From: an uncultured Porphyromonadaceae bacterium
GTDB lineage: Bacteria; Bacteroidota; Bacteroidia; Bacteroidales; Muribaculaceae
Direction: 5' to 3'
Length of the DNA: 64,000 nt
Assembly: GCA_900541835.1 (NCBI GenBank)
Contig: UQLL01000002.1
Coordinates: 1 to 64,000, forward strand
A program made the translations under genes and the position numbers. The notes under the pieces were generated by a model. That model was not told the origin of the DNA and searched no databases. It worked only from the letters and a program-made list of their open reading frames with translations. The stretch's first letter is position 1, and each line of letters opens with the position of its first letter. Positions 23,991 through 32,571 of this stretch are shown here, piece after piece.

Positions 23991-26470
23991 TATTGAAGAT
24001 ATTCTGAGATTTTAGCTTGCATTTCGTCATTAACTTTTTTGATCTCTTCCTTAAGCTCGTTAATGCGAATATACGAATAGTTAAGTGAAGATATATCGCC
24101 AATAAGCGCCTTGGGAATTTTAAGGTGTTGTAGTTTTGAATATGAGAGTGCAGTTCTAATAGTACCAATTCCATATATGTCAATATAGAGGTTGTAAAAT
24201 TCGTTTTTAAGTAAGGCACAAAGAACTTTTGCGTCAAGACCATTTTTAGTCCTGAAAACAACATACGATGGACTAATTAACATACCATCATATTCTTCTC
24301 CAACTATACCAATACTACCAACATTAATACGATATGGATTGAAGGCAATATCTCCTTTTTTTACAATTCTTGATTTTGAGATATTCCTTCCTTCAACTTC
24401 ACACTTTTTTTCGTCATCTTCATCTAAAATTATGCCATGGCTATTTGTAACGCTGACAATATTGAAAGTATCGGACGGGGCAGAATCTTTTGGGTAAAAA
24501 ACTTCACCAGCTTTCTCAATATAGTCAGCGAGTTCTACGTATTCAAACTGGCGTTTTGACATAACGTTATTGAACCAATAGAAACGCGCATCAATTCTTT
24601 CCTTAAGGGATTTGAAGTTAATGATGAAAGAGTTATCTGTGATCTCATAAAAATCAAGATTGGGATAAAAGTTATTATCCATTGCTTCTCGATAAGAACC
24701 GAGAATTCCATCTAAATCATTAATTCCAGAACGAGAGGCGGTGCCATTGGGTTCATAACCTATTTGTTGCGCAACCCCCATAAACAAATTATAGTCATGG
24801 TAGCCGAAACGTTCTTTGATAATTTGGATTTGGCTATCATCGGTAATGTTTTGTATCTCATCAAAGTATGCTTGACAATACTTCTTTATATACAAAACAC
24901 TTGTCGAAATTGTCGGAACACCACTTGGAGCAAATGTGTGTTTAGGCAACGATATGACTGCTTCAATTTGTGAATTGTCAGAAATTAATTTTCTAACACA
25001 AGCAGTAGGTTGACAAGCAAGGACGCCGTCAGGAATTACAATGGCTAATTCCCCTCCTGGTGCAAGCTCCTTTAATGCCTTTTCGATAAAAAGAGATTCA
25101 GTCTTAGCGACACGATTAGACCTATAAAGATTAAATTTGCTAAGGATTGTTTCTTCTTTCTCCTTGTTGCCAAATGGAGGATTTGCGAGAATAAGTGTAA
25201 TATTTTGTGATTGATAGATATATGGAGTACCGATCATATCAACATCATCTAAACCATTCCCTCTTACAACATTCTCACCATCTCCCCACATAATCATATT
25301 CATTTTTGCAGTCTTTGTCGCTCTTGGTTCGGCATCGACACCATAAATATGACAATTCTTTACAGTAGTAAGGAATCCTTCACGAGTTGTGCCCCATGAT
25401 TCAAATAGAGAATCAGGAGCTTCACTTATAAGGGAGCGGATTTTTTGGAATCCATTAATCAAGAATCCTCCCGTTCCACATGCAGGGTCGAGTAAAACTG
25501 TATGAAGTTTTATATCGACCAATTCAATCATGAATTCAACTACTTGACGCGGTGTAAAAAATTGACCTAAGCCTTTTCCCCGAAAAGTAGATGATAGGAA
25601 TATTTCGTATGCACGTCCTTTGACATCCATGGGTATTTCGTTAATGAAATATCCGTCAAATTTTTTGAGGATACTATCAATAGCCGCGATACTCAGGTTG
25701 ATTTTATCTGTTGTAGAGAAGATATTTGGATAATTTTCGCAAGTTCGCTTGAACAAATTTGCGATATAGTCAGAACCGTTTTCGCGTTCAACCTCGACCT
25801 TAAATTGAGAATAGCTCAAACGTCTAGTTCCGCCATGCTCCTTGCTCCATTTTTCTTCATTAATTTTCATGAAAAGGAGCTTGCTCCATTCATCAAAAGC
25901 ATTTGTTGGGTCTAATTTATCAATATCTCTAATATCTTGATGAATCTGTTTTAATAAGGTAGAAAAACTGTCTGATTGGTCTTGGATAATGTGTCGAGAT
26001 ATTTGAGAAATATGTGAAACATTTCCAGAACATAAAACCGAGGAAACAAGATCTAAGTCCAAAAAACTCAGCTTCTTATTAATCAGATATACTCTCTCAT
26101 TGCCTTCAAAATACCCTCTCAAAACAAAAGAAATTCCATCGCAAGCAACGCCAAAACGCGCGGGAAGCCACATAGCATAGGAATCTAGTTGGGCAATTGC
26201 ATCATCATTAATACGTGCATCAGTACTTTTTGCTTCTATAACTATGTATGGAACTCCATCTTTGAAAATGACAATGTCCGCTTGTTTGGAGACAATTTCA
26301 TGACCTGCATGGATTCGAACAGGTACGCGTAATTTATAATCAGCTTCGGTTTGAATTAGCCCTAAATTTTTGAACAGAGGTATAATAACCTTATTCTCCA
26401 CGTCAGCTTCCGAAGCAAGTTGACTTAGAGGAATATTCAAAGGCGATATGTTACTCTCAACTGTCGGCAT
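23990..26470 (-). CDS. Single-chain restriction-modification protein: HsdR-N nuclease, N6-adenine methyltransferase and specificity domain
   Basis: 826 residues combining three activities. Residues about 20-125 are a type I R-protein N-terminal-like PD-(D/E)xK nuclease with Asp65 and Glu79-x-Lys81 (ADIVIFKDGVPYIVIEAKS). Residues about 160-300 are the helical HsdM N-terminal region. Residues about 300-560 are the N6-adenine methyltransferase with SAM motif I DPACGTGG (328-335) and catalytic motif NPPFG (430-434). Residues about 615-826 are an HsdS-like target-recognition half (NIVSVTNSHGI, KKGDIAFNPYRINVGSIGIV) ending in a coiled helix. There is no translocase, so it resembles type IIG or BREX/PglX-like fused enzymes rather than classical type I. 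Its AT-rich codon use marks an acquired island. The downstream genes overlap it. Confidence 0.85.
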   Translation of the reverse strand: MPTVESNISPLNIPLSQLASEADVENKVIIPLFKNLGLIQTEADYKLRVPVRIHAGHEIVSKQADIVIFKDGVPYIVIEAKSTDARINDDAIAQLDSYAMWLPARFGVACDGISFVLRGYFEGNERVYLINKKLSFLDLDLVSSVLCSGNVSHISQISRHIIQDQSDSFSTLLKQIHQDIRDIDKLDPTNAFDEWSKLLFMKINEEKWSKEHGGTRRLSYSQFKVEVERENGSDYIANLFKRTCENYPNIFSTTDKINLSIAAIDSILKKFDGYFINEIPMDVKGRAYEIFLSSTFRGKGLGQFFTPRQVVEFMIELVDIKLHTVLLDPACGTGGFLINGFQKIRSLISEAPDSLFESWGTTREGFLTTVKNCHIYGVDAEPRATKTAKMNMIMWGDGENVVRGNGLDDVDMIGTPYIYQSQNITLILANPPFGNKEKEETILSKFNLYRSNRVAKTESLFIEKALKELAPGGELAIVIPDGVLACQPTACVRKLISDNSQIEAVISLPKHTFAPSGVPTISTSVLYIKKYCQAYFDEIQNITDDSQIQIIKERFGYHDYNLFMGVAQQIGYEPNGTASRSGINDLDGILGSYREAMDNNFYPNLDFYEITDNSFIINFKSLKERIDARFYWFNNVMSKRQFEYVELADYIEKAGEVFYPKDSAPSDTFNIVSVTNSHGIILDEDDEKKCEVEGRNISKSRIVKKGDIAFNPYRINVGSIGIVGEEYDGMLISPSYVVFRTKNGLDAKVLCALLKNEFYNLYIDIYGIGTIRTALSYSKLQHLKIPKALIGDISSLNYSYIRINELKEEIKKVNDEMQAKISEYLQ

Positions 26471-26615
26471 AGATAAAGAGGGAAACTTCCTTGTAGCATC
26501 TGAAGGCCGACCAAAGCCTGTGCGACTACGAAGACGTTTCCAAAGGGTTGTCGGCTCTCGCCGTATGTCTTTGATAATGATTTAGGTCATTTCAGATGAT
26601 GCTCGCTATTAGATG

Positions 26616-26623
26616 CAAAGTTA
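26616..26623 (-). promoter_or_regulatory. -7 element of the defence operon promoter
   Basis: Minus-strand TAACTTTG about 145 bases ahead of the methyltransferase ATG; no good TTTG lies at -33. The 26471-26741 gap has no supported gene. It holds two GAGCGAAAAAAT direct repeats (26652-26663, 26696-26707) and marks the return from AT-rich to GC-rich DNA. Confidence 0.45.
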
Positions 26624-26741
26624 CTAATTTATTCTGACATAGAGGTAATACGAGCGAAAAAATCTATTGACAGTTTATAGAACACCGCTTGCGGAGAGCG
26701 AAAAAATGTCGTGGAAGGAGAACTTTTCACAGCTGATGGGC

Positions 26742-26820
26742 GAGCTTAGAAAGTGAGAGACGGGCGACAACCATCGGTGCGATACCGATGTATGTCGCCC
26801 GTCTCTCAGCTCTCAGCTTT
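26742..26820. repeat. Composite nested palindrome after the GH109 gene
   Basis: Arms of 28 bases (26742-26769 and 26793-26820) contain a perfect 15-bp core GAGAGACGGGCGACA/TGTCGCCCGTCTCTC plus imperfect GAGCTGAGAGCTG-like outer parts. The interior holds a second palindrome CATCGGT..ACCGATG. The right arm runs into the stop codon of the GH109 gene, so it may end that transcript at the edge of the defence island. Confidence 0.7.
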
Positions 26821-28198
26821 ATTCGCCTTTCATGAAGTGATGGTAGCCGATCTGCTTCTTCCAGGCGCCTCGGGTGAAGTCGGGGACTTCGACGGGGGCG
26901 TTGCCGTTGGCTATGGAAATGCGGCTGAGCTCGCCCAGGCACGACCATTCGGCGGCGTCGTAGACGTCCTGGTCCAGGGGCAGGCCGTTGAGCAGGCAGT
27001 ACACGAGGCGGTAGTCCATGATGTAGTCCATGCCACCGTGGCCGCCTACCTTGCGGGCCATCTCCTCGGTCTCGACCTGGATGGGGTGCTTGTACTTGAG
27101 CATCAGCGCCTCCTTGACGTCCTGTGGCAGGAAATCGTGCATCGACAGGTTCTCGTGATCGGGCATTCCCTCGAATGGCTTGACCTCGCGCAGGCAGTAG
27201 CCCTCCACGGGGTACTTGTTGGCGAAGCCGTCGGTGCCGGTGAGCTGGTACATGCGGGAATATGGACGCGGGTTCATGACGTCGTGCTGTATGTGCATGG
27301 TCTGGCCGGTGGCGGTCTGGATCATAGTCATGGTATGGTCGGCGTTCTGGAAGCCGGGGCTCTCGCGCTTCAGCTGCTCCTCGACGAGCTTGGGACCGGT
27401 TATGGCCTTGGTGTCCATGGACACCAGGTGGGTCATGCGGTTGCCACGGTGCAGGTTGACGAGCTGCGCGGCCGGACCCATGCCGTGGGTGGCGTAGACG
27501 TCACCTCGGTTGCGCTCGTTGAAGTCGAGGCGCCAGTTGCCCTCGTATGCCTTCCAGAAGGGCTCGAGGTTATGTATATAGCTGCCCTCGACGTGCAGGA
27601 TGTCGCCGAAGAGGCCCTGCTGGGCCATGTTGAGGGTGGTGAGCTCGAAGAAGTCGTAGACGCAGTTCTCGAGCATCATGCAGTGGCGGCGGGTCTTCTC
27701 GGCGGTGTTGACAAGCTGCCAGCATTCGTCGAGATTCATGGCAGCGGGCACTTCCACGGCCACGTGCTTGCCGTGTTCCATGGCGTAGACGGCCATGGGG
27801 ACGTGGTTCTTCCAGTCGGTGGCGATGTATACGATGTCGATGTCGGGGCGTTCGCAGAGCTGTTTCCAGCCCTCCTCGCCGCTATACTCGGCGGCGGCGG
27901 GGCGTCCGGCGTCCTGCAGGTATTTCTGCGACTTGGCCAGACGCTCGGGGTGCTTGTCGCACAGGGCCTTGATGGAGGTGCGGTCGATATTGGCCCAGCG
28001 ATACACGGCGCCCGGGCCGCGCATGCCCAAGCCGATGAAGCCCACGCGCACACTGTCCATGGGGGTGGTGCGGAAGTTAACCATGTCGGTAGCGCCCTTC
28101 GGACGGGGCGGTATCTTGGTCTTGATGGGTGCGGGGGGTGCCGCAATGGCGCCAAGGCTCAGCGCCAGCATCAGGATAGAGAGTACGGTTCGTTTCAT
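26819..28198 (-). CDS. Exported GH109-type glycosidase (Gfo/Idh/MocA fold)
   Basis: NAD-dependent glycoside hydrolase of the GH109 type, the family that includes alpha-N-acetylgalactosaminidases acting by oxidation-elimination. The 459-residue protein has a signal peptide (1-20, LSILMLALSLGAIAAP), the NAD Rossmann motif GFIGLGMRG (53-61), EVPAA near 149, and the long C-terminal block VGGHGGMDYIMDYRLVYCLL with NGLPLDQDVYDAAEWSCLGE typical of GH109. It should act in the periplasm or at the outer membrane. It lies 15 bases behind a sugar 1-kinase-like gene, suggesting a short pathway for releasing and phosphorylating N-acetylhexosamines from mucin-type glycans. Substrate is inferred from the family only. 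Confidence 0.85.
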   Translation of the reverse strand: MKRTVLSILMLALSLGAIAAPPAPIKTKIPPRPKGATDMVNFRTTPMDSVRVGFIGLGMRGPGAVYRWANIDRTSIKALCDKHPERLAKSQKYLQDAGRPAAAEYSGEEGWKQLCERPDIDIVYIATDWKNHVPMAVYAMEHGKHVAVEVPAAMNLDECWQLVNTAEKTRRHCMMLENCVYDFFELTTLNMAQQGLFGDILHVEGSYIHNLEPFWKAYEGNWRLDFNERNRGDVYATHGMGPAAQLVNLHRGNRMTHLVSMDTKAITGPKLVEEQLKRESPGFQNADHTMTMIQTATGQTMHIQHDVMNPRPYSRMYQLTGTDGFANKYPVEGYCLREVKPFEGMPDHENLSMHDFLPQDVKEALMLKYKHPIQVETEEMARKVGGHGGMDYIMDYRLVYCLLNGLPLDQDVYDAAEWSCLGELSRISIANGNAPVEVPDFTRGAWKKQIGYHHFMKGE

Positions 28199-28213
28199 TT
28201 GGTCAGTCGTTTG

Positions 28214-29281
28214 CTATTTGCTGATTATTTCTTGCATCTCCGGCAGTCGGCCGTCGATGTCGTGTAGCAGGGCCAGCTGGTTGCGGGTGCGCACCAGGTT
28301 GTGCTCCGGGTACTTTATTTTATAATATGTGTCGCCGTTGATGTAGTCGGTTAGGAAGCGGACAGTCTGCATGTAGGTCAGCATCTGTGCGCCGTAGGGG
28401 AGCAGTTCGCGTTCCAGTGGCGTCAGGAAGGTGGCCGAACCGATGTATCCGCGGGCAAAGGCGCGGAAGATGTCCATGTCGACTCTCACTCTGGAGGTGT
28501 CGGGCTCGTCCTCGGGTGCGGTGCTGGCGGCGGTGCGGATGAAGTCGCCGAAGTCGCTTAGCACGAAGCCTGGCATGGTGGTGTCAAGGTCGATTACGCA
28601 GAGTATGGAGCCGTCGGCGTCGAATAGTATGTTGTTGAGCTTTGTGTCGCAATGGGCGATGCGGCGCGGGAGCTTGCCCTCAGCCTCCAGCCGCTGTGCC
28701 AGTGTCATCTCGTCGGCGCGGGAGAGCAGCTCGTTGCAGATTTCACTGACGCCGGCCAGCCGTCCGGCCTTGTCTTCGGACATTGCCTCTCCAAGCTGCC
28801 GGATGCGGAATGCGACGTTGTGGAAGTCCCTGATGGTCTCCTTCAGGTCGGGTGCGTCGGGGCGGGCGAGCATGGTGTGGAAGTCGGCGAAGGCACGGCC
28901 TGTCAGCTCGGCCATCTGCGGCGTCACTTGTTCGTACGTCACGGAGTCGGGAATGAGGCGGGTCATGCGCCACACCTCACCCTGTGCACGGACATACGCC
29001 TCGCCGTCGGCCGCTGGGACCGGGGTCAGCACTCGGCGGTCTATGTCCTCCACTCTCCTCTCCTCCAGGCAGCGGCGTATGTGGCCGGTAATCTTGCACA
29101 GGTTCTCCTGGAGCGCGTCGACGTCCTGGAACACGGCCGTGTTGATGCGCTGAAGCACGTACCGGCCGCCGACGGAGTCGGCGACGGCGAAGGTATCGTT
29201 GATGAGGCCGTTGCCCAGTGGCTGGATGTCGACGGGCTTGCCGTGCATGGCGAACCGTGCGGCTATGTCTGCGTAGCTCAT
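28214..29281 (-). CDS. APH-fold phosphotransferase, N-acetylhexosamine 1-kinase-like
   Basis: Small-molecule kinase of the aminoglycoside-phosphotransferase/choline-kinase fold, 355 residues from the ATG at 29279-29281. The Brenner-type motif HCDTKLNNILF carries catalytic Asp212, and DLDTTMPG (231-238) is the metal-binding block; GNGLINDTF (23-31) is the nucleotide loop. The overall pattern (QPLGNGLINDTFAV, YVLQRINTAVFQ) resembles bifidobacterial N-acetylhexosamine 1-kinase (NahK), which acts on GlcNAc and GalNAc. The adjacent GH109 gene supports that reading. An upstream in-frame ATG would add 45 residues but these are encoded by a palindromic repeat, so it is rejected. A different sugar or amino-sugar substrate remains possible. 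Confidence 0.75.
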   Translation of the reverse strand: MSYADIAARFAMHGKPVDIQPLGNGLINDTFAVADSVGGRYVLQRINTAVFQDVDALQENLCKITGHIRRCLEERRVEDIDRRVLTPVPAADGEAYVRAQGEVWRMTRLIPDSVTYEQVTPQMAELTGRAFADFHTMLARPDAPDLKETIRDFHNVAFRIRQLGEAMSEDKAGRLAGVSEICNELLSRADEMTLAQRLEAEGKLPRRIAHCDTKLNNILFDADGSILCVIDLDTTMPGFVLSDFGDFIRTAASTAPEDEPDTSRVRVDMDIFRAFARGYIGSATFLTPLERELLPYGAQMLTYMQTVRFLTDYINGDTYYKIKYPEHNLVRTRNQLALLHDIDGRLPEMQEIISK

Positions 29282-29300
29282 ATCTAAAGAGTCGAGGTAT

Positions 29301-29350
29301 GTAGGGACGCACGGCCGTGCGTCCGTCAGGGGCCGGGTGTGCGTCCCTAC
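29301..29350. repeat. Palindromic repeat, GGACGCAC family with nested larger hairpin (copy A4)
   Basis: The perfect 20-base palindrome GGACGCACGGCCGTGCGTCC occupies 29305-29324. A larger alternative hairpin pairs GTAGGGACGCAC (29301-29312) with GTGCGTCCCTAC (29339-29350). The two folds are mutually exclusive. It fills the gap between the dehydrogenase stop and the kinase start. Confidence 0.75.
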
Positions 29351-29360
29351 AATTCTCAGT

Positions 29361-30206
29361 TTACTTGGAATAGTCGTAGAATCCGCGGCCGGTCTTGCGG
29401 CCGAGAAGGTTGGCACGCACCATCTTGCGGAGCAGCGGGTGGGGACGGTACTTGGTGTCGCCGAATTCCGAGTAGAGCACCTCCATGATTGCCAGGCAGA
29501 CGTCCAGGCCGATGAGGTCGGCCAGTGCCAGCGGCCCCATGGGGTGGTTGGCGCCGAGCTTCATGGCTTCGTCGATGTCCTCGCGCGAGGCCACACCGTC
29601 GGCCAGAATGCCCACGCCCTCGTTGATCATCGGGATGAGGATGCGGTTCACCACGAAGCCGGGGGCCTCGTTCACGCTCACAGGCGTCTTGCCGACTTCG
29701 CGGGAGATCTCCATGGCGCGGTCGTGAACGTCCTTGTCGGTGAGCTGGCCGTCAATGATCTCCACGAGCTTCATCATGGGCACGGGGTTGAAGAAGTGCA
29801 TGCCGATTACGGAGCCGGGACGCTGGGTGGCGGCGGCTATCTCGGTGATGGACAGCGAGGAGGTGTTGGTGGCCAGGATGGCGCCGGGCTTGCAGACCTC
29901 GTCGAGAGTGCGGAAGATTTCCTTCTTCAGCAGCATCTGCTCGGCCACAACCTCGATCACGAGGTCGGCGTCGCGCAGGTCCTGGAAGTCCATGGTGTCG
30001 GTGATGCGTGTCTCGATGGCCTGCTGAGTGGCCTCGTCCATCTTGCCCTTGGAGACCATGCGGCCCAGGCTCTTGGTGATGTTCTTGTGGGCACGCTGCA
30101 GAGATGCCTCCGAACGGCCCTTGAGCAGGACGTCGTGCCCTGCCTGTGCAAACGTCTGGGCAATGCCGTTGCCCATCGTGCCGGTTCCTACTACGCAAAC
30201 TTTCAT
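29361..30206 (-). CDS. hbd: 3-hydroxybutyryl-CoA (3-hydroxyacyl-CoA) dehydrogenase
   Basis: NAD(P)H-dependent interconversion of acetoacetyl-CoA and 3-hydroxybutyryl-CoA. The 281 residues show the dinucleotide motif VGTGTMGNG (6-14), catalytic His137 and Asn140 region in GMHFFNPVP, and the C-terminal helical dimer domain ([29 protein letters not shown]). Length is typical of the stand-alone clostridial-type enzyme. It follows a crotonase gene by 21 bases, so the pair converts between crotonyl-CoA and acetoacetyl-CoA. No thiolase, butyryl-CoA dehydrogenase or CoA-transferase is in the window, so the direction (synthesis or breakdown) cannot be judged. Confidence 0.93.
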   Translation of the reverse strand: MKVCVVGTGTMGNGIAQTFAQAGHDVLLKGRSEASLQRAHKNITKSLGRMVSKGKMDEATQQAIETRITDTMDFQDLRDADLVIEVVAEQMLLKKEIFRTLDEVCKPGAILATNTSSLSITEIAAATQRPGSVIGMHFFNPVPMMKLVEIIDGQLTDKDVHDRAMEISREVGKTPVSVNEAPGFVVNRILIPMINEGVGILADGVASREDIDEAMKLGANHPMGPLALADLIGLDVCLAIMEVLYSEFGDTKYRPHPLLRKMVRANLLGRKTGRGFYDYSK

Positions 30207-30227
30207 AGCGGTATGTATTTTTATATG

Positions 30228-30989
30228 TTATTTCTTGTTGAGGAATGCCTCCATGCGTACCTTCTGGTCCCGGGTGGAGAAGCAGAGGGCGAAGAGGTCG
30301 TTTTCAATGGCGATACCGGTGTCGATGTCGGCCTGCAGGCCTGTGTCAATGGCTTTCTTGGCCAACTGGATGGCCACGGGTGCCTGGGCGGCAATCTTCT
30401 CGGCCAGTGCCAGGGCCTCATCCATCAGCGCCTCCGGCTCAACCACTTTGTTGACCAAACCGATGCGCAGAGCCTCGTCGGCGCGTATGACTTCGCCTGT
30501 ATAGACAAGTTCCTTGGCTTTGGCCGGGCCTACCAGGCGAGGCAGGCGCTGGGTGCCGCTGAAGCCGGGAATGATGCCCAGCCCCACTTCCGGCTGTCCG
30601 AACTTAGCCTTGGTGGAGGCGATGCGCAAATCGCAGGCCATCGCCAGCTCGCAGCCACCGCCCAACGCGAAGCCGTTCACGGCAGCTATCACCGGAATAG
30701 GAAGCTGCTCTATGGCACGGAAAACTTCGGCTCCGAACTTGCCGAACGCCAATCCCTGCATCGGGTCCTTGCTGACCATCTCCGAGATGTCGGCGCCGGC
30801 CACGAAGGCGCGGCCCTCTCCCGTGATTATCAGCACGCGGATGCTTTCGTCCGCTGCCGTTTCGGCAACTACGGAGCCAAGCTCGCGGAGCACCTCGCTG
30901 TCGAGCGCGTTGAGCGATTGCGGCTTATTGATTGTCAGCAGGCGGATGCCATCGCGGGGCATCCCGACCTTGATATAGCTCTGTTCCAT
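30228..30989 (-). CDS. crt: Enoyl-CoA hydratase / crotonase
   Basis: Hydrates trans-2-enoyl-CoA (crotonyl-CoA) to 3-hydroxyacyl-CoA. The 253-residue protein has the oxyanion segments AFVAGADI (61-68) and ALGGGCELAMACD (108-120), and both catalytic glutamates, Glu114 and Glu134 (FGQPEVGLGII). Having both indicates a true hydratase, unlike many crotonase-fold isomerases or ligases. It is the first gene of a crt-hbd pair; a -7 promoter element lies 20-28 bases ahead of the ATG. Confidence 0.9.
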   Translation of the reverse strand: MEQSYIKVGMPRDGIRLLTINKPQSLNALDSEVLRELGSVVAETAADESIRVLIITGEGRAFVAGADISEMVSKDPMQGLAFGKFGAEVFRAIEQLPIPVIAAVNGFALGGGCELAMACDLRIASTKAKFGQPEVGLGIIPGFSGTQRLPRLVGPAKAKELVYTGEVIRADEALRIGLVNKVVEPEALMDEALALAEKIAAQAPVAIQLAKKAIDTGLQADIDTGIAIENDLFALCFSTRDQKVRMEAFLNKK

Positions 30990-31009
30990 GACTTAGAATT
31001 TTAAGTATG

Positions 31010-31017
31010 CAAATTTA
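31010..31017 (-). promoter_or_regulatory. -7 element ahead of crt
   Basis: Minus-strand TAAATTTG, matching TAnnTTTG, in the short gap between the HAD phosphatase stop and the crotonase ATG. No good -33 TTTG is visible. Confidence 0.45.
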
Positions 31018-31027
31018 GCGAATTTTT

Positions 31028-31645
31028 TCAAGACCAGGGCATGAACTTCCCGGTTTTCTTATCGAGCATGAACGGATGGCGCACCAGCCGGAGCATCTCC
31101 AGGTCACCAGTGGAATCTCCGTAAGCGTACGTGTCGCAGTCTCTGACGTCCGGGAATGTCCGCAGAATCCTCCTTGTCTTCTCCGCTCCGCGGCAGTTGC
31201 AAGACGCGAATCTGCCAGTCATCCGTCCGGCGGAGTCAGTCTCGGCCGAAGTTGACAGCACCATATCGATGCCATGCCGACGTGCCCATGGCTCTATCCA
31301 GAAATCGAGACTGGCAGACACTATCACCACCTTATCGCCCCGACTCTGATGGTAATCCATCCTCCTTATGGCTTCTTGGTTCATGTCCTCGTCCAGGTGA
31401 TCCGCGAACCGCTCTCCCGCCTTTTTCAGCTCGCTGGCCGACAGTCCTCGATATAGATGTCGGAACAACGTCTCCTTGGCCTGCGAATTGGCGCTCAATC
31501 CCGCTTTCCAGCGCAGGATTGCCGTAGCGGAAAGAAAAAGCGCCCACAGCAACCGCCACCTGCCACAGCTGAAGCAGGCGAAGGTCAGAAAGGAGTCGTG
31601 CCGCGTCAGCGTCCCGTCGAAATCGAAGAATGCCACGCCGCTCAT
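31028..31645 (-). CDS. HAD-IB family phosphatase
   Basis: HAD-superfamily hydrolase of subfamily IB (SerB-like), 205 residues. Motif I is DFDGTLTR with the nucleophile aspartate near residue 8, motif II VSASLD near 108, motif III/IV YGDSTGDLEML near 177. Hydrophobic stretches around residues 25-45 could be the cap or a membrane-contacting helix. The ATG at 31643-31645 overlaps the UbiA stop (ATGA). The tight link to a UbiA prenyltransferase suggests that it dephosphorylates the prenyl-linked product, as proposed for mycobacterial DPPR phosphatase. The long open frame upstream of this ATG is an out-of-frame shadow of ubiA. Confidence 0.8.
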   Translation of the reverse strand: MSGVAFFDFDGTLTRHDSFLTFACFSCGRWRLLWALFLSATAILRWKAGLSANSQAKETLFRHLYRGLSASELKKAGERFADHLDEDMNQEAIRRMDYHQSRGDKVVIVSASLDFWIEPWARRHGIDMVLSTSAETDSAGRMTGRFASCNCRGAEKTRRILRTFPDVRDCDTYAYGDSTGDLEMLRLVRHPFMLDKKTGKFMPWS

Positions 31646-32535
31646 CTGTATATTATTACGAGGAAGAAGAGCACCCACATCACTATGCAACCCTGGACGA
31701 AGCGGTCGTGCGCCAGCACCTTCGTCGGGCTGCCGCTCTTGCGCAGCACGATGGCAATCTGCAGGTAACGGATCATGCCCGCCAACATGAACACCGCCGA
31801 CACGTAGATGTAGGAGTTGTGGAACCGCTCGATGACTTCCGGCGAGAGGGTGTACATGATGTAGCAGACCATCGTAACCGAAGCGATGATTCCCAGGATG
31901 GTGTTGAGGAACTCGCGGTTGTAACTGCGGGTACTGGAGCGAGCGACCACGCCGCTCTCCTCGGTGCGCAGCACGTCGTCGCGCCGCTTGGCGAAAGCCA
32001 GAAAAAGGGCCAGCAGGAAGGTCAGCAGCACAATCCAAGGCGACAGAGGTACGTTCTCGCTAAGACCGCCGGATACCAACCGCAGCACGAATCCGAACGC
32101 GATCACGAACACGTCGATTATCGGTATCTGCTTCAGGCGAAAGGTATAGGCGACGTTCATGAGCAGGTAGCCGACGATAACGCATAAGGTGACAAAGGGG
32201 GCGTGTCGGATGAATAGCCAGGGGATAGCCAGTCCCGCCGCCGCCAGCAGGCAGCAGAGCGTCCAGGCGCACTTTACCCGTACCCTCCCCGAGGCGATCG
32301 GCCTGCCGCACTTGAGCGGATGGGTCCGGTCGGCTGCGGCGTCATGGATGTCGTTGAGGCAGTAAACACTGCTCGCCACCAGGGAAAAAGCCGCAAAGCA
32401 GAGCAGACCCTGCACCCACACGGCGCCGTCGAAGAGCCTCCCGCCGAAGAACAGCGGCAGGAAGATGAAGAAATTCTTCATCCACTGCACGGGGCGCATC
32501 AGCTCCACGTATGCCTTGATTATCGGTGGCTCCAT
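31642..32535 (-). CDS. UbiA-family prenyltransferase, decaprenyl-phosphate phosphoribosyltransferase-like
   Basis: Integral membrane prenyltransferase, 297 residues with about eight to nine helices. The first Asp-rich motif is NDIHDAAADRTHPLKCGRPI (near residue 60), with the NDxxDxxxD pattern and the HPxKxRPIASG-like tail typical of DPPR synthases; the second is the AFAKRRDDVL region. DPPR synthases join PRPP to polyprenyl phosphate. The start MEPPIIKAYVELMRPVQWMKN matches family N-termini, and a promoter lies directly upstream. A menaquinone or heme prenyltransferase is less likely from the motif. It forms a two-gene operon with the HAD phosphatase and diverges from ftsY. Confidence 0.8.
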   Translation of the reverse strand: MEPPIIKAYVELMRPVQWMKNFFIFLPLFFGGRLFDGAVWVQGLLCFAAFSLVASSVYCLNDIHDAAADRTHPLKCGRPIASGRVRVKCAWTLCCLLAAAGLAIPWLFIRHAPFVTLCVIVGYLLMNVAYTFRLKQIPIIDVFVIAFGFVLRLVSGGLSENVPLSPWIVLLTFLLALFLAFAKRRDDVLRTEESGVVARSSTRSYNREFLNTILGIIASVTMVCYIMYTLSPEVIERFHNSYIYVSAVFMLAGMIRYLQIAIVLRKSGSPTKVLAHDRFVQGCIVMWVLFFLVIIYR

Positions 32536-32571
32536 ATCCGATTTCGGAGCATTCCCAAGTAAATGCCCGCA

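Noticed and set aside
26653..26757. Short plus-strand frame MSWKENFSQLMGELRK and GAGCGAAAAAAT direct repeats as an attachment site
   Set aside because: The peptide is only 16 codons, and the 12-base repeats are 44 bases apart and do not flank the island, so they cannot be its att sites.
29282..29416. N-terminal extension of the NahK-like kinase
   Set aside because: The extra 45 codons are encoded by the palindromic repeat A4; family alignment favours the ATG at 29281.
31646..32038. N-terminal extension of the HAD phosphatase
   Set aside because: It is the out-of-frame image of the ubiA gene; the HAD motif DFDGT starts right after the ATG at 31645.
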